From: Atopobium sp. oral taxon 199 str. F0494 | GTDB lineage: Bacteria; Actinomycetota; Coriobacteriia; Coriobacteriales; Atopobiaceae | Length of the DNA stretch: 64,000 bases | Assembly: GCF_000411555.1 (NCBI RefSeq) | Contig: NZ_KE150486.1 | Location: 372,001 to 436,000, forward strand | Direction of reading: 5' to 3' | Shown here: positions 25,660 to 32,868 of the stretch, piece by piece | How positions within the stretch are numbered: position 1 is the first letter of the stretch | How the letters are laid out: each line of letters opens with the position of its first letter | Notes under the pieces: model-generated | Seen by the model: the letters and a program-made list of their open reading frames with translations, nothing else | Database searches by the model: none | Told to the model about the DNA's origin: nothing | Program-made: the position numbers and the translations under genes

Positions 25660-26910
25660 CTATATAAAGAGTCCTGGCGTATTCATGCTGTCGGTTCGCA
25701 GCCCGCTACGGATGAGTTGAGGCGTGCCTGTATCGTCAACGACAGCAATCTTGGGAAGGTCGCGACTTAAAAACATAAGCATGCCCTCGGTCATACAGTA
25801 GGCACCCGCATTGTCAAAAGCAAAGACACTTCCTATACAAAGATTCTTTATCGATATCTTTTTAACCAAAATGTCATAAGCGGTGCAGAGAGAGCCACAT
25901 ATGTTCCATAGCCCATCTGCAAGAGTGCCGGTACCGTCAACGCTTTGAGCATCCGGACAGATATTAGATACCTCAGTAAAGGTACTGGAAACATCCGGCT
26001 CAAGCAACCGTACCGGCGGCTGCTTCATTGCCATAGCATGGCCGAAATAGACAAGATGATGCACGCCGCCGTCGACGATGGCATAGCGTAAGCCGGCGTT
26101 TTTCTTGGTATCGACGACTGAGGTTAAATATGTGCCACAGGAAGCCGCTATACTGCGACCGAGTTCAAGTACGATCTGTCCGGTAAACTTCAGTTGAACC
26201 AAAAGCTCTGCAAACTCGTCTAAAAAGACAGCTTCGTCCTCAATCTTTCCCACGCCAAAATAATCAACAGGAAAACCCGGGCCAAATTCAAGAATCTGCG
26301 CTGCAAAACCACAGTCGCGCTTAAGTTCCTCTAGAAAAGCGTCAAGTTTAGATAGCTCTCTGTCAAGGCGCTTAATTGAGTCTTTTTGCGTTCCCGAAAA
26401 GAACTGGATACCCTTTATAATAACGTGATTGTTATCCTTCTCGTCGCAAACAAGGTGTTTGATATCCTCTGTATCAAGTCCGAATTGATTGCCACTTGTG
26501 AGGCGCAGAAGTACGGGAATGATTGTATCGTAGCGTCTCGCAGTTTTACTGATAAGGTGGAATTGATTAAGGGATTCAACAGTATATGCTCGCACAGGAG
26601 CGTCTGTTGCAATGAGGCTGTCAATCATTTCTTCATCCTTATGAACGCCGGAGATTACCGTCATATTCCAAGGAATGCTAAGGTTTTCACAGATGCGCTT
26701 CTCACCGGGTGAACAAACTTCAAAGCTGTCAACAAGATCTGCAAGCTCAGGAATGATAAAGGTATTTGCCTTGACTGCATAGCAGAGCTCTGTCTTTTCA
26801 GGCAGATGTGCACGAAGAAAATTCACACGTTTAACAAGTGTATGTTCATCGAAAATGTATAGCGGCGTGCCAAAGGTGCGGACGCATTCTTTCAGTTTGC
26901 TGTTATCCAT
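25660..26910 (-). CDS. PLP-dependent group IV (alanine-racemase-fold) decarboxylase
   Basis: A 416-residue protein of the ornithine/diaminopimelate decarboxylase family. The PLP lysine is Lys47 (CYAVKAN). The phosphate-binding Gly segment and ELGRSIAASCGTYLTSV are present, as is the partner-subunit Cys motif GSLCTAYDIL. The segment normally reading H-x-GSQ is GIQFFSGTQ, so the His that stacks on the PLP ring is replaced by Phe. That departs from lysA and speC enzymes. A related pairing of AMP ligase, PLP decarboxylase and ACP is known in exosortase-A-associated gene sets. The start overlaps the adenylation gene stop by eight bases. Confidence 0.8.
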   Translation of the reverse strand: MDNSKLKECVRTFGTPLYIFDEHTLVKRVNFLRAHLPEKTELCYAVKANTFIIPELADLVDSFEVCSPGEKRICENLSIPWNMTVISGVHKDEEMIDSLIATDAPVRAYTVESLNQFHLISKTARRYDTIIPVLLRLTSGNQFGLDTEDIKHLVCDEKDNNHVIIKGIQFFSGTQKDSIKRLDRELSKLDAFLEELKRDCGFAAQILEFGPGFPVDYFGVGKIEDEAVFLDEFAELLVQLKFTGQIVLELGRSIAASCGTYLTSVVDTKKNAGLRYAIVDGGVHHLVYFGHAMAMKQPPVRLLEPDVSSTFTEVSNICPDAQSVDGTGTLADGLWNICGSLCTAYDILVKKISIKNLCIGSVFAFDNAGAYCMTEGMLMFLSRDLPKIAVVDDTGTPQLIRSGLRTDSMNTPGLFI

Positions 26911-28498
26911 GTATATAGCTTTCTTCCATCAACTGAACCCGGTCAACCTTGCCATTTTTTGTCAAGGGCATGCCAGTTACCATCATGACTTTACTGGGAA
27001 CCATAAACCGCGGCAGGCGATTTCTTAGTTTTTGAGCTAATAGGACTTCATCAACATTCCCTTCGTAAAACGCAAGGAGACGATTACGTTTGTGGTCGTA
27101 AACACTTCTACATCGTGTAACGCCATCCTGCCTTTCAACCGTGCGGTCGATTTCTTCCAACTCAATGCGATGCCCTTGATGCTTGATTTGGTTATCGCGC
27201 CTTCCTCTGTAAAGAATCTCTCCCCCTTCCAGAATTTCCGCATAATCTCCTGTACGATAGACTGGATCCATATAAAGACTGTTGCGTGGATTTTGCACAA
27301 AACCAAACGATTCGCTGACGTTTTTTTGACTGTTGAGCATACCGACATACCCGCTTGCGAGGGAGCTTCCTCTTACATAAATTTCTCCGACGTCACCGAC
27401 TTCTGTTGCAAGGTTCCCATCATCTTTGAGAAGAAAAACCTCCCTATTGGCAAAGGCCGTTCCCAAAGGAATGCCATATGGATAGGTGCGATTCCTATCA
27501 ACCACGTGATACATACAGTTGCAAATGATTTCAGAGGGGCCGTAAAGGTTAACGAACTTGGCCTCATGGAGTACCTTCATCCAACGGTCAAGATGACGTT
27601 TAGGCATAATTTCGCCACTAAACAATACCATTCTGACGGAAGACAAATCATGTCCATCAAGGGCGTGAAGTGTTGTCATGAGGCAAAGGGCAGCGACAGC
27701 CCATATCATCACGGTAACGTTTTTAATTTCAAGATATTTTGCAAGCTCAAAAGGTTTTGAAAAGAGCGTGCGTGGAATAAGTATGAGCGTTGCGCCTACC
27801 GCCAGCGCTCCGTAAATGTCTTTTACCGATACGTCAAAGTCAAAAGGAGCCTGATTTGCAATGCGATCATCGCCGCGTATGTCAAAAGTAGCTACGAATG
27901 AGTCTATGAAACTCAGGACTGCTTTGTGATGCACAACCACACCTTTAGGCTTTCCTGTAGTTCCTGATGTAAAGAGGATGTAGACAGGATCAACATCGAT
28001 AGACGACAATCTGATATTTGCAAGAAGCTCGTCGTTTTCTTTGATTTGACTCGGGCTTAGGGTGTCGTTGAGCGTGCAGCTTACAAACAAACTGTCAAGA
28101 TGGACGACAGTCTTTGCTCCAAGGCAAAGATCCTCTTGGCGATTACGCGTAAGAAAATCCGCATTGCTCTTTCTCCCATCAATAACGAGCGGGTTATTGA
28201 GCGCGCTGCAAATGTTACGTATTCGCTTAACGGGAGCATTCGGGTCAACGGGAACATAGAAGCCGCCTGCATAAAGCGTGCCGAGCATTGCGATAAGAGT
28301 TGAGAAGCTCTTTTCCGAAACAATAACTACCGCTCGTCCAGTAGCTCCAAAGCGCGCAAGCGCGACTCCTGCCCTTTTGCTGGACTCTAAGAGCTCCTTA
28401 TAGGAATATGCTCCGCTTTCATCGATAATCGCACAGTGATTCGGATGATGTCGTGCGCTTTCTTCAAGGTATTCAAGAACATTTAATTTTTGATTCAT
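26903..28498 (-). CDS. Amino-acid adenylation enzyme (DltA/NRPS A-domain-like)
   Basis: A 531-residue stand-alone adenylation protein. Core motifs: A3 TSGTTGKPKG (177-186), A4 FDFDVS with the amino-group-binding Asp222, A5 NLYGPSE, A7 YRTGDY, A8 GRRDNQIKHQGHRIELEEI and the A10 lysine Lys517 (TKNGKVDR). It should activate an alpha-amino acid and load the carrier protein two genes downstream. DltA has a Cys in its FCGE motif that contributes to D-Ala selectivity; this protein has Ser294 (LFSGE), so the substrate may not be D-Ala. It is the first gene of the dlt-like set, 83 bases after the sensor kinase. Confidence 0.83.
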   Translation of the reverse strand: MNQKLNVLEYLEESARHHPNHCAIIDESGAYSYKELLESSKRAGVALARFGATGRAVVIVSEKSFSTLIAMLGTLYAGGFYVPVDPNAPVKRIRNICSALNNPLVIDGRKSNADFLTRNRQEDLCLGAKTVVHLDSLFVSCTLNDTLSPSQIKENDELLANIRLSSIDVDPVYILFTSGTTGKPKGVVVHHKAVLSFIDSFVATFDIRGDDRIANQAPFDFDVSVKDIYGALAVGATLILIPRTLFSKPFELAKYLEIKNVTVMIWAVAALCLMTTLHALDGHDLSSVRMVLFSGEIMPKRHLDRWMKVLHEAKFVNLYGPSEIICNCMYHVVDRNRTYPYGIPLGTAFANREVFLLKDDGNLATEVGDVGEIYVRGSSLASGYVGMLNSQKNVSESFGFVQNPRNSLYMDPVYRTGDYAEILEGGEILYRGRRDNQIKHQGHRIELEEIDRTVERQDGVTRCRSVYDHKRNRLLAFYEGNVDEVLLAQKLRNRLPRFMVPSKVMMVTGMPLTKNGKVDRVQLMEESYIHG

Positions 28499-28581
28499 AG
28501 CTCTTCCTTTCTCTTGTTATCAAGTTTGGAAGAGCAACCTTATGGAAGCCTAAGAGCTTCTTAAATATTTCTTTAGGTTTG

Positions 28582-30159
28582 TTACTGCTTAAAATCTTGA
28601 TCTGCCAAAGGAACAATAATGACAGCCTCTGTCGAAAATGGCGGACGTGGCTTTTTGGAAAATTCAATAGTCGCGCCGTTAAGATCAGCACATCGCTTGG
28701 CAATAGATAGCCCAAGGCCTGTACCGCTGTATGCCGAACGAGCATCATCTTCTGTAATGAATTCTTCAAAAATATGATCACGTAGGCGCTTAGGAATGCC
28801 ACGACCCGTATCAAGAACGCTAATCCTTACCGCTCTGTCCAGTTTCCGACAGGAAACCAGAATCTGCGTGCCTGAAACATTATGCTTAAAAGCGTTGTCA
28901 ATAAGATTTGCAATCATGCGTTGGAAAAGCTGAGTGTCAATGAGAACAGGACAGCTTTCTTCGTCGATCTCCGCTTCTATGGTGCATCCAGCCTGCTCGA
29001 CATCGGGAGATCTGTCAATGATGATTGAGCGAATAAACTCACACATATCACAGGAAATAAGTTCAGGTCTATAACTGGGATGGTCCATTTTTGCATAGAT
29101 AAACAAGGAGTCCAGCATATCTGACGAAATGATGGCCTTCTCGCGTATGGTTGCCAGATAGACAGAGCGTTTATTGTCCGGGATTGTGCCGTCGAAGAGC
29201 GCTTGAGCATATCCAAGAATAACAGTCAGCGGAGTTTTCAGATCATGCGAGACATCTGTAATTATCCTTTGTTTTTCCTGTTGTGAAGCGTCAAGCTCGT
29301 CCATAAGCTCCGCAAAGTTGTCGAAGGTCGGTCTGAGCTCAGAAGCAAGACGACCTCTCATTTCAACAGGAGTCTTCCTGTCCAATCTTCGTATTTTAAT
29401 GGCAGCATCAAGCGGTTTAATTGCGCATCTGATGGTATAGGCAAGAGACAGTACCACAAGCACGGTAGCGACAATCAAAAGGGAAATAGAAATAAGCCAT
29501 AAACGGCTTGCTGATTCGAATGCAGTTTCATACGTAGACATCTGCAGGGCGGGAGTTGCTAACACAAGCGTGCGCTCTTCTCCATCTGCATTAGTGTATT
29601 CATATTTTTCAATAGACATCCTATTTTCAAATATGCCTTTCAGTAAACTGAATTCAAATTCGGTTAGGTGTTTTTTACCCGGGAAGAGATTGCCGGAAAG
29701 AATGTTGAGATCTTGGTCGACAACGCATTCCCCTTCGATTTTTTCAAGACCGGCAAGCGCGTCGGTAGAATAATGTACGATGCGGTAGACGGATTTGCCG
29801 TCTTCATTCTTTTCTTCAAATACATGGTAAGAATTTCGCGCATTGCCATAGTTGTTGATAATAGGCAGCTCGTCTGCGGTAATGCTGTCCGAAAGATTTC
29901 CTCCTGAGGCGTACAGCTTATTTCCCGCTTTATCAAAGAAGGAAATACTGGCTCCGTTTCCAATAAGACTCGCAAGCTTTTGATAATCATCCTTGGCAAG
30001 GGCCTCTTCCTGAGCGGCAAGTGTCTCCATATCGGTAAAAACGCCGTTAAACTGCTGGTCAGCAAGATTATTTGTTTCTATGAGCACAAGAATCACAAAT
30101 GCTGCATACAGGACAATGACAATAAGGCAGCGTATGGTCAGACTTGATTTGGTATACAT
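28582..30159 (-). CDS. Membrane sensor histidine kinase
   Basis: About 525 residues. TM1 (10-28), a roughly 190-residue extracellular sensor region, TM2 (220-243), a HAMP-like linker, HisKA with phospho-acceptor His305 (DVSHDLKTPLTVILGYA), then HATPase (NLIDNAFKHN, DTGRGIPKR, GTGLGLSIAKR). The ATG at 30159 lies 10 bases after the response-regulator stop; the longer frame back to 30303 overlaps that gene and is unlikely. It forms a pair with the regulator upstream and probably controls the following dlt-like genes. Confidence 0.87.
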   Translation of the reverse strand: MYTKSSLTIRCLIVIVLYAAFVILVLIETNNLADQQFNGVFTDMETLAAQEEALAKDDYQKLASLIGNGASISFFDKAGNKLYASGGNLSDSITADELPIINNYGNARNSYHVFEEKNEDGKSVYRIVHYSTDALAGLEKIEGECVVDQDLNILSGNLFPGKKHLTEFEFSLLKGIFENRMSIEKYEYTNADGEERTLVLATPALQMSTYETAFESASRLWLISISLLIVATVLVVLSLAYTIRCAIKPLDAAIKIRRLDRKTPVEMRGRLASELRPTFDNFAELMDELDASQQEKQRIITDVSHDLKTPLTVILGYAQALFDGTIPDNKRSVYLATIREKAIISSDMLDSLFIYAKMDHPSYRPELISCDMCEFIRSIIIDRSPDVEQAGCTIEAEIDEESCPVLIDTQLFQRMIANLIDNAFKHNVSGTQILVSCRKLDRAVRISVLDTGRGIPKRLRDHIFEEFITEDDARSAYSGTGLGLSIAKRCADLNGATIEFSKKPRPPFSTEAVIIVPLADQDFKQ

Positions 30160-30169
30160 CAGCCAGTCT

Positions 30170-30919
30170 TTAAGCTTCAAGACGATACCCCAATCCGCGC
30201 ACCGTCTTAATATATGGAGCGTTTGTACCTGTATCTCCAAGCTTTGCCCTGATATTTGAAATATGAACCATGACGCTCTCATCGGCGCTTCCAAATGTCT
30301 CACCCGTTACGGTTTCATAAAGCTGCGTCTTAGTAAAAATGCGTCCTGGCGCTCGCATGAAGCGCATCATGATTTTAAGCTCAGTCGCAGTAAGGGGAAT
30401 AATCTCGTCTTTTTTGCGCAGGACAAGCTTTTCCGAGTCAAATATAAGATCGCGTACTGCAATGACTTTCTTGTCGTCTTGCATTGGAATTGAACTTGTC
30501 GTAGTTTGGCTATAGCGATAGCGCCTTAAAACTGCCTGCACATACGCGATGACTTCAACGGGATCAAAGGGCTTGGTAACGTAGCCGTCGGCTCCGAGAT
30601 TAAGTCCGAGCATTTTATCTGCTGCTTGTGTGCGCGCTGAGATAACCAGGATGGGCACGTCAGAGAAGACACGAGCTTCACGGATAAAATCGTATCCGTT
30701 TATAACGGGCATCATAATATCGACAAGGACTGCGGAGATTCTGTTTTTCTGCAGAGTATCAAGACCTTCACGGCCATTACATGCCGTATGCACCTCATAA
30801 CCGGCACCGGTCAGATAGAGTGAGAGGATTTCCGTGATATTAGGGTCATCTTCAACTATAAGCACCTCGTCAGGTGAAGCATCCGTGGTATTCAATGGGG
30901 TCGCTTCTTTCTCTGACAT
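30170..30919 (-). CDS. OmpR/PhoB-family response regulator
   Basis: 249 residues. Receiver domain with phosphorylation site Asp67 (LVDIMMPVINGYDF), acidic pocket VEDD (22-25) and conserved Lys (VTKPFDP). The C-terminal winged helix ends VRGLGYRLEA. An unusual polar leader of about 15 residues precedes the receiver. It is the first gene of the two-component pair. Two GTTCT…AGAAC palindromes lie in the 120 bases upstream and could be autoregulatory sites. Confidence 0.9.
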   Translation of the reverse strand: MSEKEATPLNTTDASPDEVLIVEDDPNITEILSLYLTGAGYEVHTACNGREGLDTLQKNRISAVLVDIMMPVINGYDFIREARVFSDVPILVISARTQAADKMLGLNLGADGYVTKPFDPVEVIAYVQAVLRRYRYSQTTTSSIPMQDDKKVIAVRDLIFDSEKLVLRKKDEIIPLTATELKIMMRFMRAPGRIFTKTQLYETVTGETFGSADESVMVHISNIRAKLGDTGTNAPYIKTVRGLGYRLEA

Positions 30920-30935
30920 AGTTTCCTTTCGACAC

Positions 30936-31021
30936 GTTCTGAAGTTAGAACAGACAGACTACCATAAACTAAGTTCGAGACTCTCGTTCCGCCGAAAATG
31001 AAAATCAACAGTTCTGAGAAC
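30936..31021 (-). promoter_or_regulatory. Two GTTCT/AGAAC palindromes upstream of the two-component genes
   Basis: GTTCT-N6-AGAAC at 30936-30951 and GTTCT-G-AGAAC at 31011-31021. The first shares TTAGAACAGA with the nox palindrome at 15638. They are short sites; the regulator is unknown. Confidence 0.35.
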
Positions 31022-31065
31022 GTCTTCATAGGGCAACTCAGTCCTATAAGAAAGGAATATCATAA

Positions 31066-31644
31066 TCATTTTGATGGATCATGCAGCCATGTAATTGCTA
31101 CATCACTGTCGTTTGGGTCTCCTATTTCTCCAGACCCATCCCATTGCTCAGGTTTTATCTGCTTGTTTCTAAACTGATAATCAACAATAGTCTCTTTGAT
31201 CTCTTCATATTTCGGAGGATCATCTCTTGTGATCAGGTTCTCTTTATCGACAGGGGTGTTATAGATAGCTCCACTTTCAAGCGTCAGGCCACTTATTGCA
31301 GCCAGAACGTGCATATTACGCTTTAGAGGCCACAAGCCTTTTTGAACTTCATATACCGCTTGCGCCATATGTTCAACTGAGTCTTCAGGAACCATAATAA
31401 CGATAAAAACTTCTGGATCTCCTTGTGCGCCTTTTCCCATATACTCTTCGACTTGTTCTGCCTTCCAGACCTTACTGTCCATTTTGTTCCAGACAAGTTG
31501 TACAGAGTATCCGTCATCTGTAGTCGCCCTATGGTAATCATGGAGCAGGTTCGCTTTGCCGGTTATCAGCATATACACGCCCATAAGCCCTATGAGCAGC
31601 GAGATTGCCAACCCGAGGACAAGCGATATGGATGTGTTTTGCAT
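31066..31644 (-). CDS. Single-pass membrane protein of unknown function
   Basis: 192 residues with one N-terminal membrane segment (about 5-27), then LITGKANLLHDYHRA, similar in style to the start of DUF3784-type proteins, and a soluble polar domain rich in Asp/Glu/Pro. I recognise no catalytic motif. No clear ribosome site precedes ATG 31644. An in-frame TAA directly precedes the ATG, so it could depend on translation of the overlapping upstream peptide frame. Same strand as the two-component genes, 147 bases before them. Confidence 0.6.
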   Translation of the reverse strand: MQNTSISLVLGLAISLLIGLMGVYMLITGKANLLHDYHRATTDDGYSVQLVWNKMDSKVWKAEQVEEYMGKGAQGDPEVFIVIMVPEDSVEHMAQAVYEVQKGLWPLKRNMHVLAAISGLTLESGAIYNTPVDKENLITRDDPPKYEEIKETIVDYQFRNKQIKPEQWDGSGEIGDPNDSDVAITWLHDPSK

Positions 31645-31804
31645 TTACCCAATTGACCGCATAATTGAGACCGACGACAATGTCATATCCGGCAGCAGCC
31701 CAAACAGCAGCTGCCGCTATCGCCACAACAGACTGCGGAGACTGCATCGAATCACTCTTCCCGTTCGTCTTAATCGGTCCCACAGAAGGATTGAATTCAG
31801 ACAT
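31538..31804 (-). CDS. Small hydrophobic peptide frame with strong ribosome site
   Basis: An ideal AAAGGAGA precedes ATG 31804 by seven bases. The frame gives a polar approx. 24-residue leader-like start (MSEFNPSVGPIKTNGKSDSM), then a hydrophobic Ala/Val/Gly/Trp stretch (VVAIAAAAVWAAAGYDIVVG, LNYAVNWVN). The last approx. 35 residues overlap the 192-residue gene in another frame and have no protein character, so the true product may be shorter or the frame may be shifted. The pattern resembles bacteriocin or RiPP precursors, but no modification genes are adjacent. Confidence 0.4.
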   Translation of the reverse strand: MSEFNPSVGPIKTNGKSDSMQSPQSVVAIAAAAVWAAAGYDIVVGLNYAVNWVNAKHIHIACPRVGNLAAHRAYGRVYADNRQSEPAP

Positions 31805-31896
31805 GACTCAATCTCCTTTCGACTATGAGATAGCGGTTGAGTAAGGCACCGGCTTCGGCTATCGACGGCGAAAATGCTAGTGGTCAGAATATGGCA

Positions 31897-31929
31897 AAAG
31901 ACCGGAGGTAAATGTGGCCTCCGGTCTTT
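31897..31929 (-). terminator. Terminator downstream of tRNA-Pro
   Basis: Twelve-bp arms AAAGACCGGAGG/CCTCCGGTCTTT with a T run on both sides. It lies 10 bases past the 3' end of tRNA-Pro on the minus strand. Confidence 0.8.
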
Positions 31930-31938
31930 AGAGTTTCA

Positions 31939-32015
<77 letters not shown>

Positions 32016-32150
32016 AAACGTGCTTCTTCAATGCACGAATCAGTACCTTATCATCTGGGCATAAAATGAGCAAGTAACAATTGACATTTCTTTCTCTTTT
32101 TCAAAAGCGGAGAGATTCAGAGAAACGGTCACGAGTAAAACGGAGTAACA

Positions 32151-32462
32151 ATGGATAGTTTCTTTCAGCGCGTCTTTGCTCTTGTCAGACAGATTCCCGA
32201 GGGCAGGGTCGCAACATACGGACAGGTTGCCCGCATGATCGGTGAACCCCGTAAGGCTCGCTATGTAGGTTTTGCCGTGCATCAAAGCCCAGGCGTGGCT
32301 GGAGGGGTCCCCTGCCATCGCGTGGTATTCAAAGATGGCTCCCTCGCGCCCGGCTTTGCGTTCGGCGGACCTGAAGCGCAAAGAACTCTCCTTGAGAACG
32401 AGGGTGTTACGTTTTTGCCCGATGGTCGTGTTGACATGAAAGCGTGCTGTTGGGAGGCCTGA
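32151..32462 (+). CDS. MGMT-family DNA-binding protein (alkyltransferase domain only)
   Basis: 103 residues covering only the C-terminal domain of O6-methylguanine-DNA methyltransferase. It has a helix-turn-helix with VATYGQVARMIG and the acceptor motif VPCHRVV. Stand-alone domains of this size usually are alkyltransferase-like proteins with Trp instead of Cys (PWHR); here the Cys is kept. It may thus still repair alkylated bases or flag them for excision. Convergent with the DUF1667 gene. Confidence 0.82.
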   Translation: MDSFFQRVFALVRQIPEGRVATYGQVARMIGEPRKARYVGFAVHQSPGVAGGVPCHRVVFKDGSLAPGFAFGGPEAQRTLLENEGVTFLPDGRVDMKACCWEA

Positions 32463-32493
32463 CAAAGGACAAGCCCGCATTGCCCGCTGCGTC

Positions 32494-32868
32494 CTATAGT
32501 TCAGCGCGGCTCACAGACTTTGTAGCGATGATATCGGCGTCGGTCCCGGCCGCTTGGGCAAGAAGTACGTCGCCGAGAGCAACAGGAGCCCGAGCTTTCA
32601 GGTGAGAGATCTCCTTGACAACATCGAATACCTTATCTTTTGGCACCTCTACCGACGTTTTTACTGAAACCATGGCTATGATACCGTCCTCTACCGGAAC
32701 CGTAGTGGTAACGGTACGCACAGGATGTGTCACCTCGGCGCGCGCATAGGAATCACCGCGCGGACAGGCGTTGCCTGTGACCTCAACGATCTTCTCGCCG
32801 TCAAAACGCACAACTACCGAGCAGCCTCGGGGGCATCGAATACAGGTAACAGTCTGCGTACTAGGCAT
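32494..32868 (-). CDS. DUF1667 protein, small cysteine-rich partner of glycerol-3-phosphate dehydrogenase-like enzymes
   Basis: 124 residues starting at ATG 32868 with GGAGG upstream. The N-terminus has TCIRCPRGC and later NACPRGD, a Cys set able to bind a cluster or metal. In Thermotoga and Firmicutes this family follows a GlpA-like and an FAD/NAD-dependent oxidoreductase (e.g. the TM1432-1434 order), as here. It probably completes a three-component glycerol-3-phosphate-oxidising complex. The start overlaps the preceding gene by eight bases. Confidence 0.8.
   Translation of the reverse strand: MPSTQTVTCIRCPRGCSVVVRFDGEKIVEVTGNACPRGDSYARAEVTHPVRTVTTTVPVEDGIIAMVSVKTSVEVPKDKVFDVVKEISHLKARAPVALGDVLLAQAAGTDADIIATKSVSRAEL

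Noticed and set aside
22693-28498. Plain dlt (D-alanylation) operon
   Set aside because: An extra PLP decarboxylase sits within the overlapping genes and the DltA selectivity Cys is absent, so the standard name would mislead.
30936-31021. Rho-independent terminator after the 192-residue protein gene
   Set aside because: The hairpins are short (5-bp arms) and not followed by T runs, so they are more likely binding sites.
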